Positions 9,922 to 18,303 of a DNA stretch of 64,000 nucleotides are shown in pieces. The DNA comes from Niallia circulans NBRC 13626. GTDB lineage: Bacteria; Bacillota; Bacilli; Bacillales; Cytobacillaceae. Every line of letters begins with the position of its first letter. The first letter of the stretch is position 1. A program made the position numbers and the translations under genes. Below the pieces are notes generated by a model. The model ran no database searches and was not told the DNA's origin. It saw only the letters and a program-made list of their open reading frames with translations. Location: positions 248,001-312,000 of the forward strand of contig NZ_BCVE01000003.1 of the NCBI RefSeq assembly GCF_001591585.1, read 5' to 3'.

Positions 9922-9973
9922 ATTGATATGCTATTTATCAGTGAAATATGACTGTCTTTAGACAACCTCTTAT

Positions 9974-10801
9974 TTAAAATGCAGGAATGGCTGTTTCGTC
10001 ATATTTTTTCTCTAAAAATTTACGAACCTCTGGACTAGTCATTGCTTCCGCTAGCTTTTGAATAGGTTCCCAATCTGCATTATCTTTACGAGCAACTAAT
10101 GTAATCGCAAAATCATTTTCTACCCCTTCTACTAACAAGGCATCACTTTTTGGTGTTAAGCCAAGTGGGGAAGCATAAGCTGGTGTCATCACGACTAGAT
10201 CGGCATCATCATACATTCTTGCAAGCATTAATAAATCAACTTCTTCAAACTTATAGTTTTTCGGATTTTCGATAATATCCGCTTTGGTGTAATAAGGACC
10301 CGTTTTCTCTTTTAGCTTAATGACATCATGTTGAGCCAATAATGCCAAAGAACGGTCTACATTGGATACATCATTAGCAATTGCGATTACAGCACCTTCT
10401 GGCACATCATCCATAGAATCATATTGTTTTGAATAAACACCATAATTTGCAAAATAAATAGCTTTTACTGGCACTAATTCAGCGTTATTACTTCGGTTAA
10501 ACTCTTCCATGTAGGGGACATGCTGGAAGAAGTTTGCATCCACTTCCCCTGCCGCAAGTGCCGTATTCGGCTGTACATTATCACTTAATACTTTAACATC
10601 AAGGTTAATACCTTCCTCTGCTAATGTTGGTTTTACTAACTCAAGGATTTCCGTCATTGGTGGTATTAAAGACGCTACTTTTAGCGTTACTTCTTCTTTT
10701 TCCTTGGTATTCGTTTGCTTTTTATCTGTTTCTGCCTTTTCTTTTCCGCAAGCTGCTAACAGAAATAGGCCTATTATCATTAAAAATAATATTTTTTTCA
10801 T
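9974..10801 (-). CDS. metQ: Methionine ABC transporter substrate-binding lipoprotein (NlpA/MetQ family)
   Basis: 275 residues. The signal peptide MKKILFLMIIGLFLLAACG ends in a lipobox (LAAC), so the mature protein is a membrane-anchored lipoprotein. The body is a Lipoprotein_9 (NlpA) domain: VKVLSDNVQPNTALAAGEVDANFFQHVPYMEEFN is a family hallmark, seen here over residues 80-115. It captures methionine, or a relative, for the permease and ATPase encoded upstream in the same operon. GAGGAG precedes the ATG. NlpA proteins can also bind other amino acids, so the ligand is inferred from family and operon. No S-box riboswitch was recognised upstream. Confidence 0.87.
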   Translation of the reverse strand: MKKILFLMIIGLFLLAACGKEKAETDKKQTNTKEKEEVTLKVASLIPPMTEILELVKPTLAEEGINLDVKVLSDNVQPNTALAAGEVDANFFQHVPYMEEFNRSNNAELVPVKAIYFANYGVYSKQYDSMDDVPEGAVIAIANDVSNVDRSLALLAQHDVIKLKEKTGPYYTKADIIENPKNYKFEEVDLLMLARMYDDADLVVMTPAYASPLGLTPKSDALLVEGVENDFAITLVARKDNADWEPIQKLAEAMTSPEVRKFLEKKYDETAIPAF

Positions 10802-10817
10802 TTTCTTATCTCCTCAT

Positions 10818-11480
10818 TTATCTTTTATCAATTACTTTTGCTATTGCTGTACCAGTAAACTGAATAGCCTGTACTAATATGACCATAATAATAATCATAT
10901 AAATCATTAAATCTGTTTTAAATTGTTGATATCCATAACGAATCGCAAAATCTCCAATACCGCCGCCGCCAACAACTCCCATAATGGTTGAATAAGAAAT
11001 AAAGCTGATAATCGAAGTTGTTAGTCCTAGCACAAGTCCAGAACGAGCTTCTACGTAAAGAAATTTGAAGATAACTTCCCTGACAGATGCTCCCATCGAA
11101 ATGGCTGCTTCTATTACGCCTTTTGGCACTTCTAGTAATGATTGCTCCACTAAACGAGCATAATGAGCGATGGCAATAATCGATAATGGGACCGTTGCAG
11201 CTGCTGTACCCATAGCCGTTCCAATGATGATTCTCGTAAATGGAATAAGAAAGACTACTAATAATAAAAATGGAAAAGAACGAATAATATTTACTATTAA
11301 GTTCAGTGTAGAAAAAATTATTCGATTTTCGAGCATCTTTCCTTTTCTACTTAAGAAAAGCAATGTTCCGACTGGCAGTCCGATGATAATCGCTGCTAGG
11401 ATAGACATGCCTACCATTATAAAAGTCTCCCCAATAGATTGCCAAATTTCCAATCTATATTGAATTAATATCTCAGGCAT
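10818..11480 (-). CDS. metP: Methionine ABC transporter permease (MetI/MetP family)
   Basis: 220 residues with five hydrophobic segments and a BPD_transp_1 domain. The EAA-type coupling loop EAAISMGASVREVIFKFL matches the MetI family. Two copies would form the membrane channel of the importer. Its start overlaps the end of the upstream ATPase gene by eight bases, indicating translational coupling. The substrate-binding lipoprotein gene follows 16 bases later. The order ATPase-permease-lipoprotein is the usual metNPQ arrangement. Confidence 0.9.
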   Translation of the reverse strand: MPEILIQYRLEIWQSIGETFIMVGMSILAAIIIGLPVGTLLFLSRKGKMLENRIIFSTLNLIVNIIRSFPFLLLVVFLIPFTRIIIGTAMGTAAATVPLSIIAIAHYARLVEQSLLEVPKGVIEAAISMGASVREVIFKFLYVEARSGLVLGLTTSIISFISYSTIMGVVGGGGIGDFAIRYGYQQFKTDLMIYMIIIMVILVQAIQFTGTAIAKVIDKR

Positions 11481-12222
11481 GGTCTACTTCACCATCCTTT
11501 TTCAGCTGTTCTACTAACCTTTTGGAGGTGTTATTTATTTGTTGAATTCCTTTTGGCTGGATTGCAACGGTATCATAAATTTCTCCATCTTCCAAAACTG
11601 TCACACGGTTACAGATGCTTTTGATTACCTCCATCTCATGACTGACGATTACAATCGTTACACCTAGACGCTTATTAACGTCCTCTAGAACATGCAAGAT
11701 TTCCCCTGTCGTTTTTGGATCAAGGGAAGAGGTTGGTTCATCACATAATAATACTTGCGGATTATTCGCAATTGCGCGTGCTATCGCTACACGCTGCTTC
11801 TGACCTCCGCTTAATTGTGCAGGATATTTATCCATAAAGCTATCCAATCCAACAAATCGGAGACACTCTATTACTCGATTTCGTCTGTCCTTTCTTGAAT
11901 AGTTAGCCAATTCTAAAGACACTAGCACATTATCATAAACGGTCTTATTTGCAGCAAGATTGAAATGTTGAAATATCATCCCAATTGATTGACGGGCTTG
12001 TCGAAGTTCTTTATAGTTAATACTGGTCAGCTCTCGGCCGTCCACTAGCACTTCTCCTGCTTCCGGAACTTCTAATAAATTCATTAACCGCAGCAACGTG
12101 GATTTACCAGCACCACTCGCTCCAATAATTCCGAAAATTTCTCCTTTATGTATCGCTAAAGAAATAGACTTAATGACTTCATCATCCGCAAAACGTTTAC
12201 TAACATTACGCAATTGAATCAT
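11473..12222 (-). CDS. Methionine-type ABC transporter ATPase lacking the NIL domain
   Basis: 249 residues. Walker A GASGAGKSTLL, Q-loop FQHFNL, signature [14 protein letters not shown], Walker B VLLCDEPTSS and the switch His in VSHEM are all intact, so it should hydrolyse ATP. It pairs with the MetI-like permease and MetQ-like lipoprotein. Standard MetN proteins are about 340 residues and end with a NIL/ACT-like domain that binds methionine and inhibits transport. That domain is absent here, so transinhibition by internal methionine would be missing. GGGGG lies seven bases before the ATG. The gene could also be read as a polar amino-acid ATPase recruited to a Met-type permease. Confidence 0.88.
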   Translation of the reverse strand: MIQLRNVSKRFADDEVIKSISLAIHKGEIFGIIGASGAGKSTLLRLMNLLEVPEAGEVLVDGRELTSINYKELRQARQSIGMIFQHFNLAANKTVYDNVLVSLELANYSRKDRRNRVIECLRFVGLDSFMDKYPAQLSGGQKQRVAIARAIANNPQVLLCDEPTSSLDPKTTGEILHVLEDVNKRLGVTIVIVSHEMEVIKSICNRVTVLEDGEIYDTVAIQPKGIQQINNTSKRLVEQLKKDGEVDHA

Positions 12223-12266
12223 TACATAACCCCCTTTTTCATTTGAAGGGCACTTACAGCCCTCTC

Positions 12267-12295
12267 ATTATAGCGAAATATAAAGGAGATGTCAT
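12267..12295 (-). promoter_or_regulatory. Sigma-A promoter of the metNPQ-like operon
   Basis: Minus-strand -35 ATGACA (12290-12295), a 17-base spacer and a perfect -10 TATAAT (12267-12272). The transcript would begin with a small hairpin, AGGGC/GCCCT (12247-12263), just before the metN ribosome binding site. The operon is thus independent of lysE upstream. Confidence 0.65.
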
Positions 12296-12317
12296 TCTGA
12301 ATGCCCAAAGCGGGATG

Positions 12318-12935
12318 TCATTTTAAGATTATTAGATTTAGACCTAAATAAAGTGCCATCGCCCAAATAATAACTGCTGATACTTGGTTAATGCGTTTAA
12401 TCAGCTTTCCGCGCCCGGTGATTTGTCCAATCTTTCTCCCTGCTATTGCCAATAAACAAAACCAAATCCAAGATACACTTATACAAGCAGCAGTAAACAA
12501 GATTTTCTCCTCTCCAGTATAGGCTAAGGAGCTTGTGCCAATCACGCCGATTGTGTCGAGAATAGCATGTGGATTTAATAGAGAAACAGACGCAGCAAAT
12601 GCTATTTGGCGGCGTGGAGAAAAGAGTAGCTGTTCTTGCTTGCTCCCCACCATGGCTGCTGTTTTCCACATAGACCATCCCATATACGCTAAGAAAAAGA
12701 AGCCAACAGTAAAAAGCACTGTTTTCACCCATTCAAAGGTAAAAACTACTACTGAAACACCTGCAACTGCTAAATAAATAAGTAAACTATCACAAATACT
12801 AGCCGTAATTATGGCCGGTAACACATAACTAAATTTTTTATGCGTTGCTCCTTGATTAAATATAAATATATTTTGAACGCCTAATGGTAGTATTAACCCA
12901 AATGCTAATAAAATTCCATGTAATATTGGTTCCAT
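12318..12935 (-). CDS. LysE/ArgO-family amino-acid exporter
   Basis: 205 residues with six predicted membrane helices. The N-terminal ILHGILLAFGLILPLGVQNIFIFNQGA matches the LysE/RhtB superfamily, closest to the LysE/ArgO branch. NPHAILDTIGVIGTSSLAY in the central part is the conserved NP motif region. These proteins export basic or other amino acids by proton exchange. It is divergent from a MocR regulator at 13060, which probably controls it in response to an amino acid and PLP. A GGGGG ribosome binding site lies upstream of the ATG. Substrate is unknown. Confidence 0.88.
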   Translation of the reverse strand: MEPILHGILLAFGLILPLGVQNIFIFNQGATHKKFSYVLPAIITASICDSLLIYLAVAGVSVVVFTFEWVKTVLFTVGFFFLAYMGWSMWKTAAMVGSKQEQLLFSPRRQIAFAASVSLLNPHAILDTIGVIGTSSLAYTGEEKILFTAACISVSWIWFCLLAIAGRKIGQITGRGKLIKRINQVSAVIIWAMALYLGLNLIILK

Positions 12936-12989
12936 CCTTATTCCCCCTTGCTTTATTGAGCATAACGAAGAATAGGCTATCTGTCTCCA

Positions 12990-13018
12990 TCCAATTGGAT
13001 GGTTACAACCCCAACCAT
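12990..13018. promoter_or_regulatory. Candidate MocR operator between lysE and mocR
   Basis: The divergent intergenic region holds ATGGTT (12999-13004), eight bases, then AACCAT (13013-13018), a perfect 6-bp inverted repeat. It is preceded by the overlapping palindrome CCAATTGG (12991-12998). The same GGTT-N8-AACC layout recurs at the third MocR gene. Confidence 0.45.
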
Positions 13019-13059
13019 TTTGTTAAAATAAAAGAAAAAGCAAAGGGAGTATACAATTA

Positions 13060-14514
13060 ATGGCAGAAATGGAATGGAAGCCACAAAAGGATTCAACCGT
13101 TTCCTTACACCAACAAATTACTACCTATCTGAAAAAGAAAATAATTCATGGAGAATGGACGATTGGTATGAAACTCCCTTCCCAAAGAAGTTTGGCAAAA
13201 CAATTCGAAGTCAACCGGAGCACCATTGTTACAGCACTTGAAGAATTAGCTGCTGATGGGTTAATTGAAACAAAAGTAGGAAGTGGAACAAAGGTAATAA
13301 ATAATACATGGAGTTTACTTGCCTCCACTCCACCTCCTGATTGGACTAGTTATGTTAAATCGAGCATTCATCGACCGAACATCTCTATTATCCAAAAAAT
13401 TAATAAAGCTGAAGCAAATCCGAATATTATTAGACTTGGTACTGGCGAGCTTTCTCCAAAGCTATTACCTAAAGCACGGATGGAAGAAATCTTTCACCTT
13501 AAGGATAATCTAAGCTTTTCACTTGGATATACCGAGCCTAAAGGAAGTTTAGCTTTGCGACAAGCGGTTAGTTCTTATTTAAAAGAGAGGGGAATAGTCG
13601 CTACCTCTGAATCGATCTTAATTGTTTCAGGCGGGCTCCAAGCACTTCAATTACTATCAATTGGTCTATTAAAGCGAGGAGCAGCCATCTTTCATGAAAC
13701 ACCATCCTATTTAAGTTCCATCCATGTCTTCCAATCAGCAGGAATGCACTTATTAGGCCTGCCGCTCGATGAAGAAGGAATTACCTGTCATACCATTGGA
13801 CGGCTAAAAAGACAGCATCAAGCCGGGCTGCTGTATACAATTCCTAACTTTCATAATCCAACTGGCATTGTCATGTCTGAAAGGAGACGAAAGGAGTTAA
13901 TAGCAATTAGTCAAACAGAAGCAATACCTATCATTGAGGATGATGTATACGGAGATTTATGGTTAGACACTCCTCCGCCCAAGCCCTTAAAAGCACTTGA
14001 TACACAAGGAAACGTTCTCTATATCGGAAGTATGTCCAAAACATTAAGCCCAGGGCTCCGAATTGGTTGGATTGTAGGACCTGAACCAGTTATCGGGCAT
14101 TTAGCCGATATTAAGATGCAGACAGACTATGGTTCTAGCAGTTTATCTCAATTTGCTGTAGAAAGATGGCTGCAAAACGGATGGTACGAGGATTTCTTAA
14201 CAGAAGTAAGAGCAGAGCTAAGACTACGAAGAGATTTTACAAATAATCTATTAAAGAAAAATTTCTCAGATATTGCTGAATGGACAGTACCTAATGGCGG
14301 ATTCTACATCTGGCTGAAATTAAAACCAATGATTTCTTCACGCAAGCTATTTGAGATTTCTCTTAAAGAAGGAATTCTTATCAATCCAGGCATCGTATAC
14401 GATAAAGCAGATGACCGGCATCTGCGAATATCCTACTCCTATGCCTCATTAGAAGAATTAGAAAAAGGATTAATAACCTTAGCACAGCTTATCAACAGGG
14501 TAGCAGAGGGATGA
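13060..14514 (+). CDS. MocR-family GntR/aminotransferase transcriptional regulator (first of three)
   Basis: 484 residues. Residues 12-75 form a GntR winged helix (QQITTYLKKKIIHGEW, then PSQRSLAKQFEVNRST). From about 115 a class I aminotransferase fold follows, with the PLP lysine in YIGSMSKTLSPGLRIGW and the NFHNPTG and EDDVYGD motifs. MocR proteins use the aminotransferase-like domain as a PLP-dependent sensor, not usually as an enzyme. The divergent lysE gene is the likely target. It is similar over its length to the regulator at 49661 and less so to that at 60414. AAAGGGAG precedes the start. It is convergent with the fusB-like gene. Confidence 0.92.
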   Translation: MAEMEWKPQKDSTVSLHQQITTYLKKKIIHGEWTIGMKLPSQRSLAKQFEVNRSTIVTALEELAADGLIETKVGSGTKVINNTWSLLASTPPPDWTSYVKSSIHRPNISIIQKINKAEANPNIIRLGTGELSPKLLPKARMEEIFHLKDNLSFSLGYTEPKGSLALRQAVSSYLKERGIVATSESILIVSGGLQALQLLSIGLLKRGAAIFHETPSYLSSIHVFQSAGMHLLGLPLDEEGITCHTIGRLKRQHQAGLLYTIPNFHNPTGIVMSERRRKELIAISQTEAIPIIEDDVYGDLWLDTPPPKPLKALDTQGNVLYIGSMSKTLSPGLRIGWIVGPEPVIGHLADIKMQTDYGSSSLSQFAVERWLQNGWYEDFLTEVRAELRLRRDFTNNLLKKNFSDIAEWTVPNGGFYIWLKLKPMISSRKLFEISLKEGILINPGIVYDKADDRHLRISYSYASLEELEKGLITLAQLINRVAEG

Positions 14515-14531
14515 TTCCACCGAGGACGTTC

Positions 14532-15188
14532 TCAGTAAAATCGACCCTCTGCGGTCAGTAAAAATTCTTGCAAATAAGCGGTATTGTCCATGTTCTTATT
14601 GCATTCGCTGCTATCTGTACAAATCAGGTTTCCGATAGCCTTGTAATAATCTGCATTTTTAGGTTTCTTGTCTTTGGTAATCGTTGAAAAATAGGCAACC
14701 TCTCCAAAGCTATTGCAGAAGGAACAAATATTTTTTTTATTAGTCGGCGTCATCTTCCCTTCCACCCCTACTAATTTCCCATCTAATTCATAAATGACAA
14801 ATTTTCTATTAGACTTTCCATCTGTCCAGCTTAAATAGGTTAATTGATGAAGGTCTATTGTTGCGAAATCAGGTAATCTTAATTTCTTTTGCTTTGGGAA
14901 TAATTTTTTTAGCTGCTGTTCTGTAATTTTTGGAAACGGCAATACATACTTAGCAAGTCGCTCTATATATTGTTCATATTCATCCTTTGTTTTCCATTTG
15001 GAAATATCCAATAACTCTTGCTGATCACTTGTTGCTTGGGGAAAAAGCTCGAAAATTTTTGCCTCAGCTAACTCCATTACTGCAGCTAACACTGTTTTAG
15101 GTAAACTTTTATTCATACTTTCTTTAATGTTGGAAATTTGCTTTTTGATAAAATTTAATTGTTCATTTTTTATAAATGCTTCTGTCAT
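14532..15188 (-). CDS. FusB/FusC-family EF-G-binding protein (fusidic-acid-resistance-type)
   Basis: 218 residues, close to the 213 of staphylococcal FusB. An N-terminal helical part is followed from about residue 110 by a treble-clef zinc-binding domain with Cys155, Cys158, Cys190 and Cys196 (CSFC ... CTDSSEC). FusB-type proteins bind elongation factor G and help it leave the ribosome, which rescues EF-G trapped by fusidic acid. Chromosomal relatives in Bacillaceae may do this as a normal translation factor. It is transcribed alone, with GGAGAG before the ATG, convergent with mocR. No mobility genes flank it. Whether it gives resistance cannot be told from sequence. Confidence 0.85.
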   Translation of the reverse strand: MTEAFIKNEQLNFIKKQISNIKESMNKSLPKTVLAAVMELAEAKIFELFPQATSDQQELLDISKWKTKDEYEQYIERLAKYVLPFPKITEQQLKKLFPKQKKLRLPDFATIDLHQLTYLSWTDGKSNRKFVIYELDGKLVGVEGKMTPTNKKNICSFCNSFGEVAYFSTITKDKKPKNADYYKAIGNLICTDSSECNKNMDNTAYLQEFLLTAEGRFY

Positions 15189-15284
15189 ATCATTCTCTCC
15201 TATTAATGGATTATCCTCTCTTCCTATTTTAGTAAAGACACTCTATTTCTAAAATGGAAAAGATGACTAAGAAACAATTTTTAC

Positions 15285-15316
15285 ATAAAAAAACACTGAT
15301 GAAAACTCACCAGTGC
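15285..15316 (-). terminator. Terminator after the CD3324-like gene
   Basis: CACTG...CAGTG arms (15294-15298 and 15311-15315), with an inner TGA/TCA pairing, are followed on the minus strand by seven T residues. The hairpin abuts the stop codon at 15316. Confidence 0.85.
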
Positions 15317-15591
15317 TATTCTTTATTTTTATGTGAATAGACGATTTTTTTAATTGTTTCTGTGGAGAGATGATATTCCTTCGCCAATGCTTGAACGGTG
15401 CTTCCATTTGCAAAAGCTGCTTTTATCGCATTATTTCTGCGATCCAGCATTAATCTTCCCCCACTTGAAGTTCCCCACTTCTTATGAGCATTTTCTTGTT
15501 TTGGAATATATAGAGTCTCGCCCTGGACATATTTTTGAATTTCCAAAATAAGCTTTTCAGGTAAAACATTCATTGCGTTTGTATACTTCAA
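15316..15591 (-). CDS. CD3324-like small helix-turn-helix protein
   Basis: 91 residues, starting at a TTG with AGGGAG upstream. The N-terminal MNVLPEKLILEIQKYVQGETLYIPK is followed by KKWGTSSGGRLMLDRRNNAIKAAF. The C-terminal VQALAKEYHLSTETIKKIVYS is a homeodomain/Mor-like helix-turn-helix. I recognise this as the CD3324 family of short Firmicute proteins of unknown role, probably DNA-binding. It is monocistronic with its own terminator. An unexplained inverted repeat lies about 90 bases upstream. Confidence 0.7.
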   Translation of the reverse strand: MKYTNAMNVLPEKLILEIQKYVQGETLYIPKQENAHKKWGTSSGGRLMLDRRNNAIKAAFANGSTVQALAKEYHLSTETIKKIVYSHKNKE

Positions 15592-15678
15592 ATTTGCCCG
15601 CTCCCTTATTTTTATTTTTGTCTAAAATAAGGTGCAAAGCCAAAATATTAGTCAGCGATAAAATTAGTTGTTTCGCCC

Positions 15679-15717
15679 CATGCAAAGTATCGCCTTTCCA
15701 ATAATAGGCTTTGCATG
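15679..15717. repeat. Long nested inverted repeat in the gap upstream of the CD3324-like gene
   Basis: CATGCAAAG (15679-15687) and CTTTGCATG (15709-15717) are perfect 9-bp arms. Inside, GCCT (from 15692) and AGGC (15706-15709) can also pair. No T run follows on either strand, so it does not look like a terminator. The rest of 15592-15817 shows no gene. Confidence 0.5.
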
Positions 15718-15817
15718 AGTGGAAGTAGTATCAGACAATCGTATATGATTCTCCAACTGTAAGCACCCCCTTTTTTCATTATTATAGCTAATTTTATCAA
15801 GTGTTTACATGAAAATT

Positions 15818-16798
15818 TCAAAGAACTGCTTCTGCCAGCAGTGTATAGGATTGCATTTTTTCTTCAAAATCATAAATGTTCGTAATAATCATCATTTCAT
15901 CGGTTTGGTAGACTTTACTTAATTGGAGCAGTTCTTCTTTTACTTTTCCCGGGGTTCCAATGATGGCCCGTTTGCGATTTTTTCTTATGATTGCTTTGTC
16001 TTCTTCCGAAAGCCTTATACTTTCCGCCTCTTCCTTTGAAAGAAGGAAAGTATCTTGCCCTTTTTCGATTGCTAACAGCCATAGATCTTGACTTAATGCC
16101 ATTTCTTCGGCTTCTTCTTGGGAAGGTGCACAAACAACAAATACACATACATTTGCCTGCGGATTTGCAAGAAAACTAGACGGCTGGAAGTTCTCTCTAT
16201 AATGCTGCATGGCAATACTTCCGCTAATGGGGTTTATAAAGTGGCCATAAGTAAAAGCAGTTCCCTTTTCAGCGGCTAATCTAGCTCCTCGCTGTGAGAC
16301 ACCGAGCATCCACATTTCCGGCTGCGTTTCAACAGAAGGATAAGCTTGAACCTCGTGATTAGGCGAAGAACCTATGAGAAATTCTTGAAGTGCTGTTACT
16401 TGGCGAGGAAATTCATTTAAGCTTTTTCTAACCCCATCCGTAAGGGCCAAGCGGGTTGGGGTAGACCCCCCTGGAGAACGACCCATTCCTAAGTCCATTC
16501 GATTCGGATAAAGTGCTTCTAACACTTTAAAGTCTTCTGCAATTTTAAAAGGACTATATTGGGGCAGTAAAACACCGCCTGATCCCACACGAATTCTGTT
16601 TGTCTGAGCGGCAATACTGGAAATAAGTATCTCTGGGGAGGTACCAGCGATGCCATTTGAGTTATGATGCTCCGCAACCCAAAAACGAGTGTAGCCAAGC
16701 TCCTCTGTTCGTTTTGCCAATTTAATGGTATTTGCGAGAGTCATGCTTGCATTCCCATTCTTACTTATTACAGATTGATCAAGTACACTTAACTTCAC
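15818..16798 (-). CDS. LLM-class flavin-dependent oxidoreductase (luciferase-like), copy 1
   Basis: 326 residues, bacterial-luciferase-like TIM barrel. MKLSVLDQSVISK at the N-terminus, RFWVAEHHN, RIRVGSGGVLLPQYSPFKIAEDF and RMDLGMGRSPGG are hallmarks of the MsnO8-like branch. These enzymes use reduced FMN and oxygen to oxidise varied substrates. The start is a GTG with GGAGG seven bases upstream. A closely similar paralogue lies 37 bases upstream on the same strand, so both are probably on one transcript. No flavin reductase gene is adjacent. Substrate is unknown. Confidence 0.88.
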   Translation of the reverse strand: MKLSVLDQSVISKNGNASMTLANTIKLAKRTEELGYTRFWVAEHHNSNGIAGTSPEILISSIAAQTNRIRVGSGGVLLPQYSPFKIAEDFKVLEALYPNRMDLGMGRSPGGSTPTRLALTDGVRKSLNEFPRQVTALQEFLIGSSPNHEVQAYPSVETQPEMWMLGVSQRGARLAAEKGTAFTYGHFINPISGSIAMQHYRENFQPSSFLANPQANVCVFVVCAPSQEEAEEMALSQDLWLLAIEKGQDTFLLSKEEAESIRLSEEDKAIIRKNRKRAIIGTPGKVKEELLQLSKVYQTDEMMIITNIYDFEEKMQSYTLLAEAVL

Positions 16799-16835
16799 TT
16801 AAATACCTCCTTTCCTTTTCATCTAAAAAACTTTT

Positions 16836-17831
16836 TCACCAAACTTCCTTGGCAATTAGCTCATATGACTTTCTTCGACTCTCATAGCTATTAGTAATGG
16901 TTACAATCATGATTTCATCAGCACTGTAGACAGCTTGCAGCTCAGCCAATTGTTGTTTCACTTCTTTTGGGTTTCCAATCATCATCTTTTTGCGCATTTC
17001 TTGTATTCTTTCTTTCTCATCGCTTGTAAACGAATAATTTCTTGCTTCTTCCATAGTAGGAATGCGGTTATTTTTTTCACCTTTATCCGTTTGGATTTTT
17101 GATAGGAACCAGCTTAAAGCAAGCTCTTCTGCTAGTTCGGAGGTTTCAGCGCAGATAACCGATACAGTTATGATAGCTTGTGGTTTTTGGAGACCGCTGC
17201 TCTGTCGAAATGCATTCCTGTATGTATTGACAATCTTGATTCCATCTTTGTCACTCATAAAATGGCCAAATGCATAGGCAGTCCCATAACTTGCTGCTTG
17301 AATAGCACTTTTTTCACTGGTTCCAAGGATCCATGGAACAGGAGGTATATCTGGAAGAGGATGTGCTGTTATTTTTGAAAACATCTGATCTGTTGGATAA
17401 TTATTATATAAAAAATGGAGAAGATCTTTAATTGAGTTAGGCATATTTCGGACATTTTCTAAAAAGTTCCCAGAAAGAGCTATCGAGGCTTCGGCCGATC
17501 CACCAGGTGCCCGTCCTATTCCTAGATCAATCCGATTGGGAAATAACGTTGCAAGCATATTAAATGTTTCTGCTACTTTATATGGTTTATAGTGTGGCAA
17601 TAGTATGGCTCCTGCCCCAATTCTTATCTTTTCTGTATTGGCTCCGATATACCCAAGCATCACTTCTGGGGCAGAACTAGCAAGACCAGGGAAATCATGG
17701 TGTTCTGCAATCCAATATCTTGTGTATCCCAATTTTTCACCAGATTGAGCAAGCTTCATCGATTCTTTAAGTGCCTCCTGCGCGCTCTTCCCAGATAATA
17801 CAGGTGCTTGATCTAAAATACTTAATTTCAT
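16836..17831 (-). CDS. LLM-class flavin-dependent oxidoreductase (luciferase-like), copy 2
   Basis: 331 residues of the same family as its downstream neighbour, with MKLSILDQAPVLSG, RYWIAEHHDFPG, RIGAGAILLPHYKPYKVAETF and RIDLGIGRAPGG. The two share motif order along the whole length, indicating an old tandem duplication that has since diverged. AAAGGG(CGG) precedes the ATG. It is the first gene of the pair and follows a terminator at 17862-17904, so its promoter must lie in the short gap near 17835-17860. Substrate is unknown. Confidence 0.88.
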   Translation of the reverse strand: MKLSILDQAPVLSGKSAQEALKESMKLAQSGEKLGYTRYWIAEHHDFPGLASSAPEVMLGYIGANTEKIRIGAGAILLPHYKPYKVAETFNMLATLFPNRIDLGIGRAPGGSAEASIALSGNFLENVRNMPNSIKDLLHFLYNNYPTDQMFSKITAHPLPDIPPVPWILGTSEKSAIQAASYGTAYAFGHFMSDKDGIKIVNTYRNAFRQSSGLQKPQAIITVSVICAETSELAEELALSWFLSKIQTDKGEKNNRIPTMEEARNYSFTSDEKERIQEMRKKMMIGNPKEVKQQLAELQAVYSADEIMIVTITNSYESRRKSYELIAKEVW

Positions 17832-17861
17832 ATAGATAACCGCCCTTTCCGTTTATAGAAG

Positions 17862-17904
17862 CAAAAAAACAGATCGCTCTATCCACTTAACGGTGATCTG
17901 TTTT
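17862..17904 (-). terminator. Terminator after the ykvR-like gene
   Basis: AACAGATC (near 17868-17875) and GATCTGTT (17895-17902) form the stem. The minus strand then has a seven-T run. Confidence 0.8.
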
Positions 17905-17922
17905 GCCAAACCCCTTCTAAAT

Positions 17923-18225
17923 TTATTCCACTTCCATTAATTTTAAAGAGAAATCACTAGTACTGTCTTCATCAGAGAAATTGGTATAGGAGGTGGAATA
18001 CTGATTAATTTCCCCTCTAAATTCCAATGACTTATCAGGAATGCTGACATCGAATATATTCTCATATAAAAACTTCGTAACTACGTGGTATTCTTCCCCA
18101 CCTCTTACTTTAAACTCAAAGCTTACTACCGTTAACAGCTTCTCTGATTTTTTACTTTTCACCTTTTCCTCTTTAAAATTTGAAACCGTTAATGCAAAAT
18201 CATTTAAGAAAACCTTATTGACCAT
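17923..18225 (-). CDS. ykvR: DUF3219 family protein (YkvR-like)
   Basis: 100 residues. MVNKVFLNDFALTVSNFKEE, a central VSFEFKVRGGEEYHVVTKFL and the acidic C-terminus match the DUF3219/YkvR family of small soluble Bacillus proteins with a beta-rich fold. Function is unknown. It is monocistronic, framed by terminators on both sides, and carries no signal peptide or membrane segment. Confidence 0.75.
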   Translation of the reverse strand: MVNKVFLNDFALTVSNFKEEKVKSKKSEKLLTVVSFEFKVRGGEEYHVVTKFLYENIFDVSIPDKSLEFRGEINQYSTSYTNFSDEDSTSDFSLKLMEVE

Positions 18226-18243
18226 TCTAATCGCTCCTTGTTT

Positions 18244-18303
18244 AAAAATGAGGGACGGTTTCTACTGAGGTCGGGCTAATTGATCTCCGTAGAGCCGTCC
18301 CTC
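18244..18303 (-). terminator. Long-stem terminator after the histidine kinase gene
   Basis: AGGGACGGTTTCTAC (18251-18265) pairs with GTAGAGCCGTCCCT (from 18289), with a second inner stem (GAGGTC/GATCTC). T-rich sequence follows on the minus strand. It overlaps the 3' end of the kinase gene and resembles the hairpin at 22164. Confidence 0.75.

Noticed and set aside
12223-12317. S-box or T-box leader before the metNPQ-like operon
   Set aside because: Only a short AGGGC/GCCCT hairpin is present after a sigma-A promoter; none of the conserved riboswitch motifs is there.
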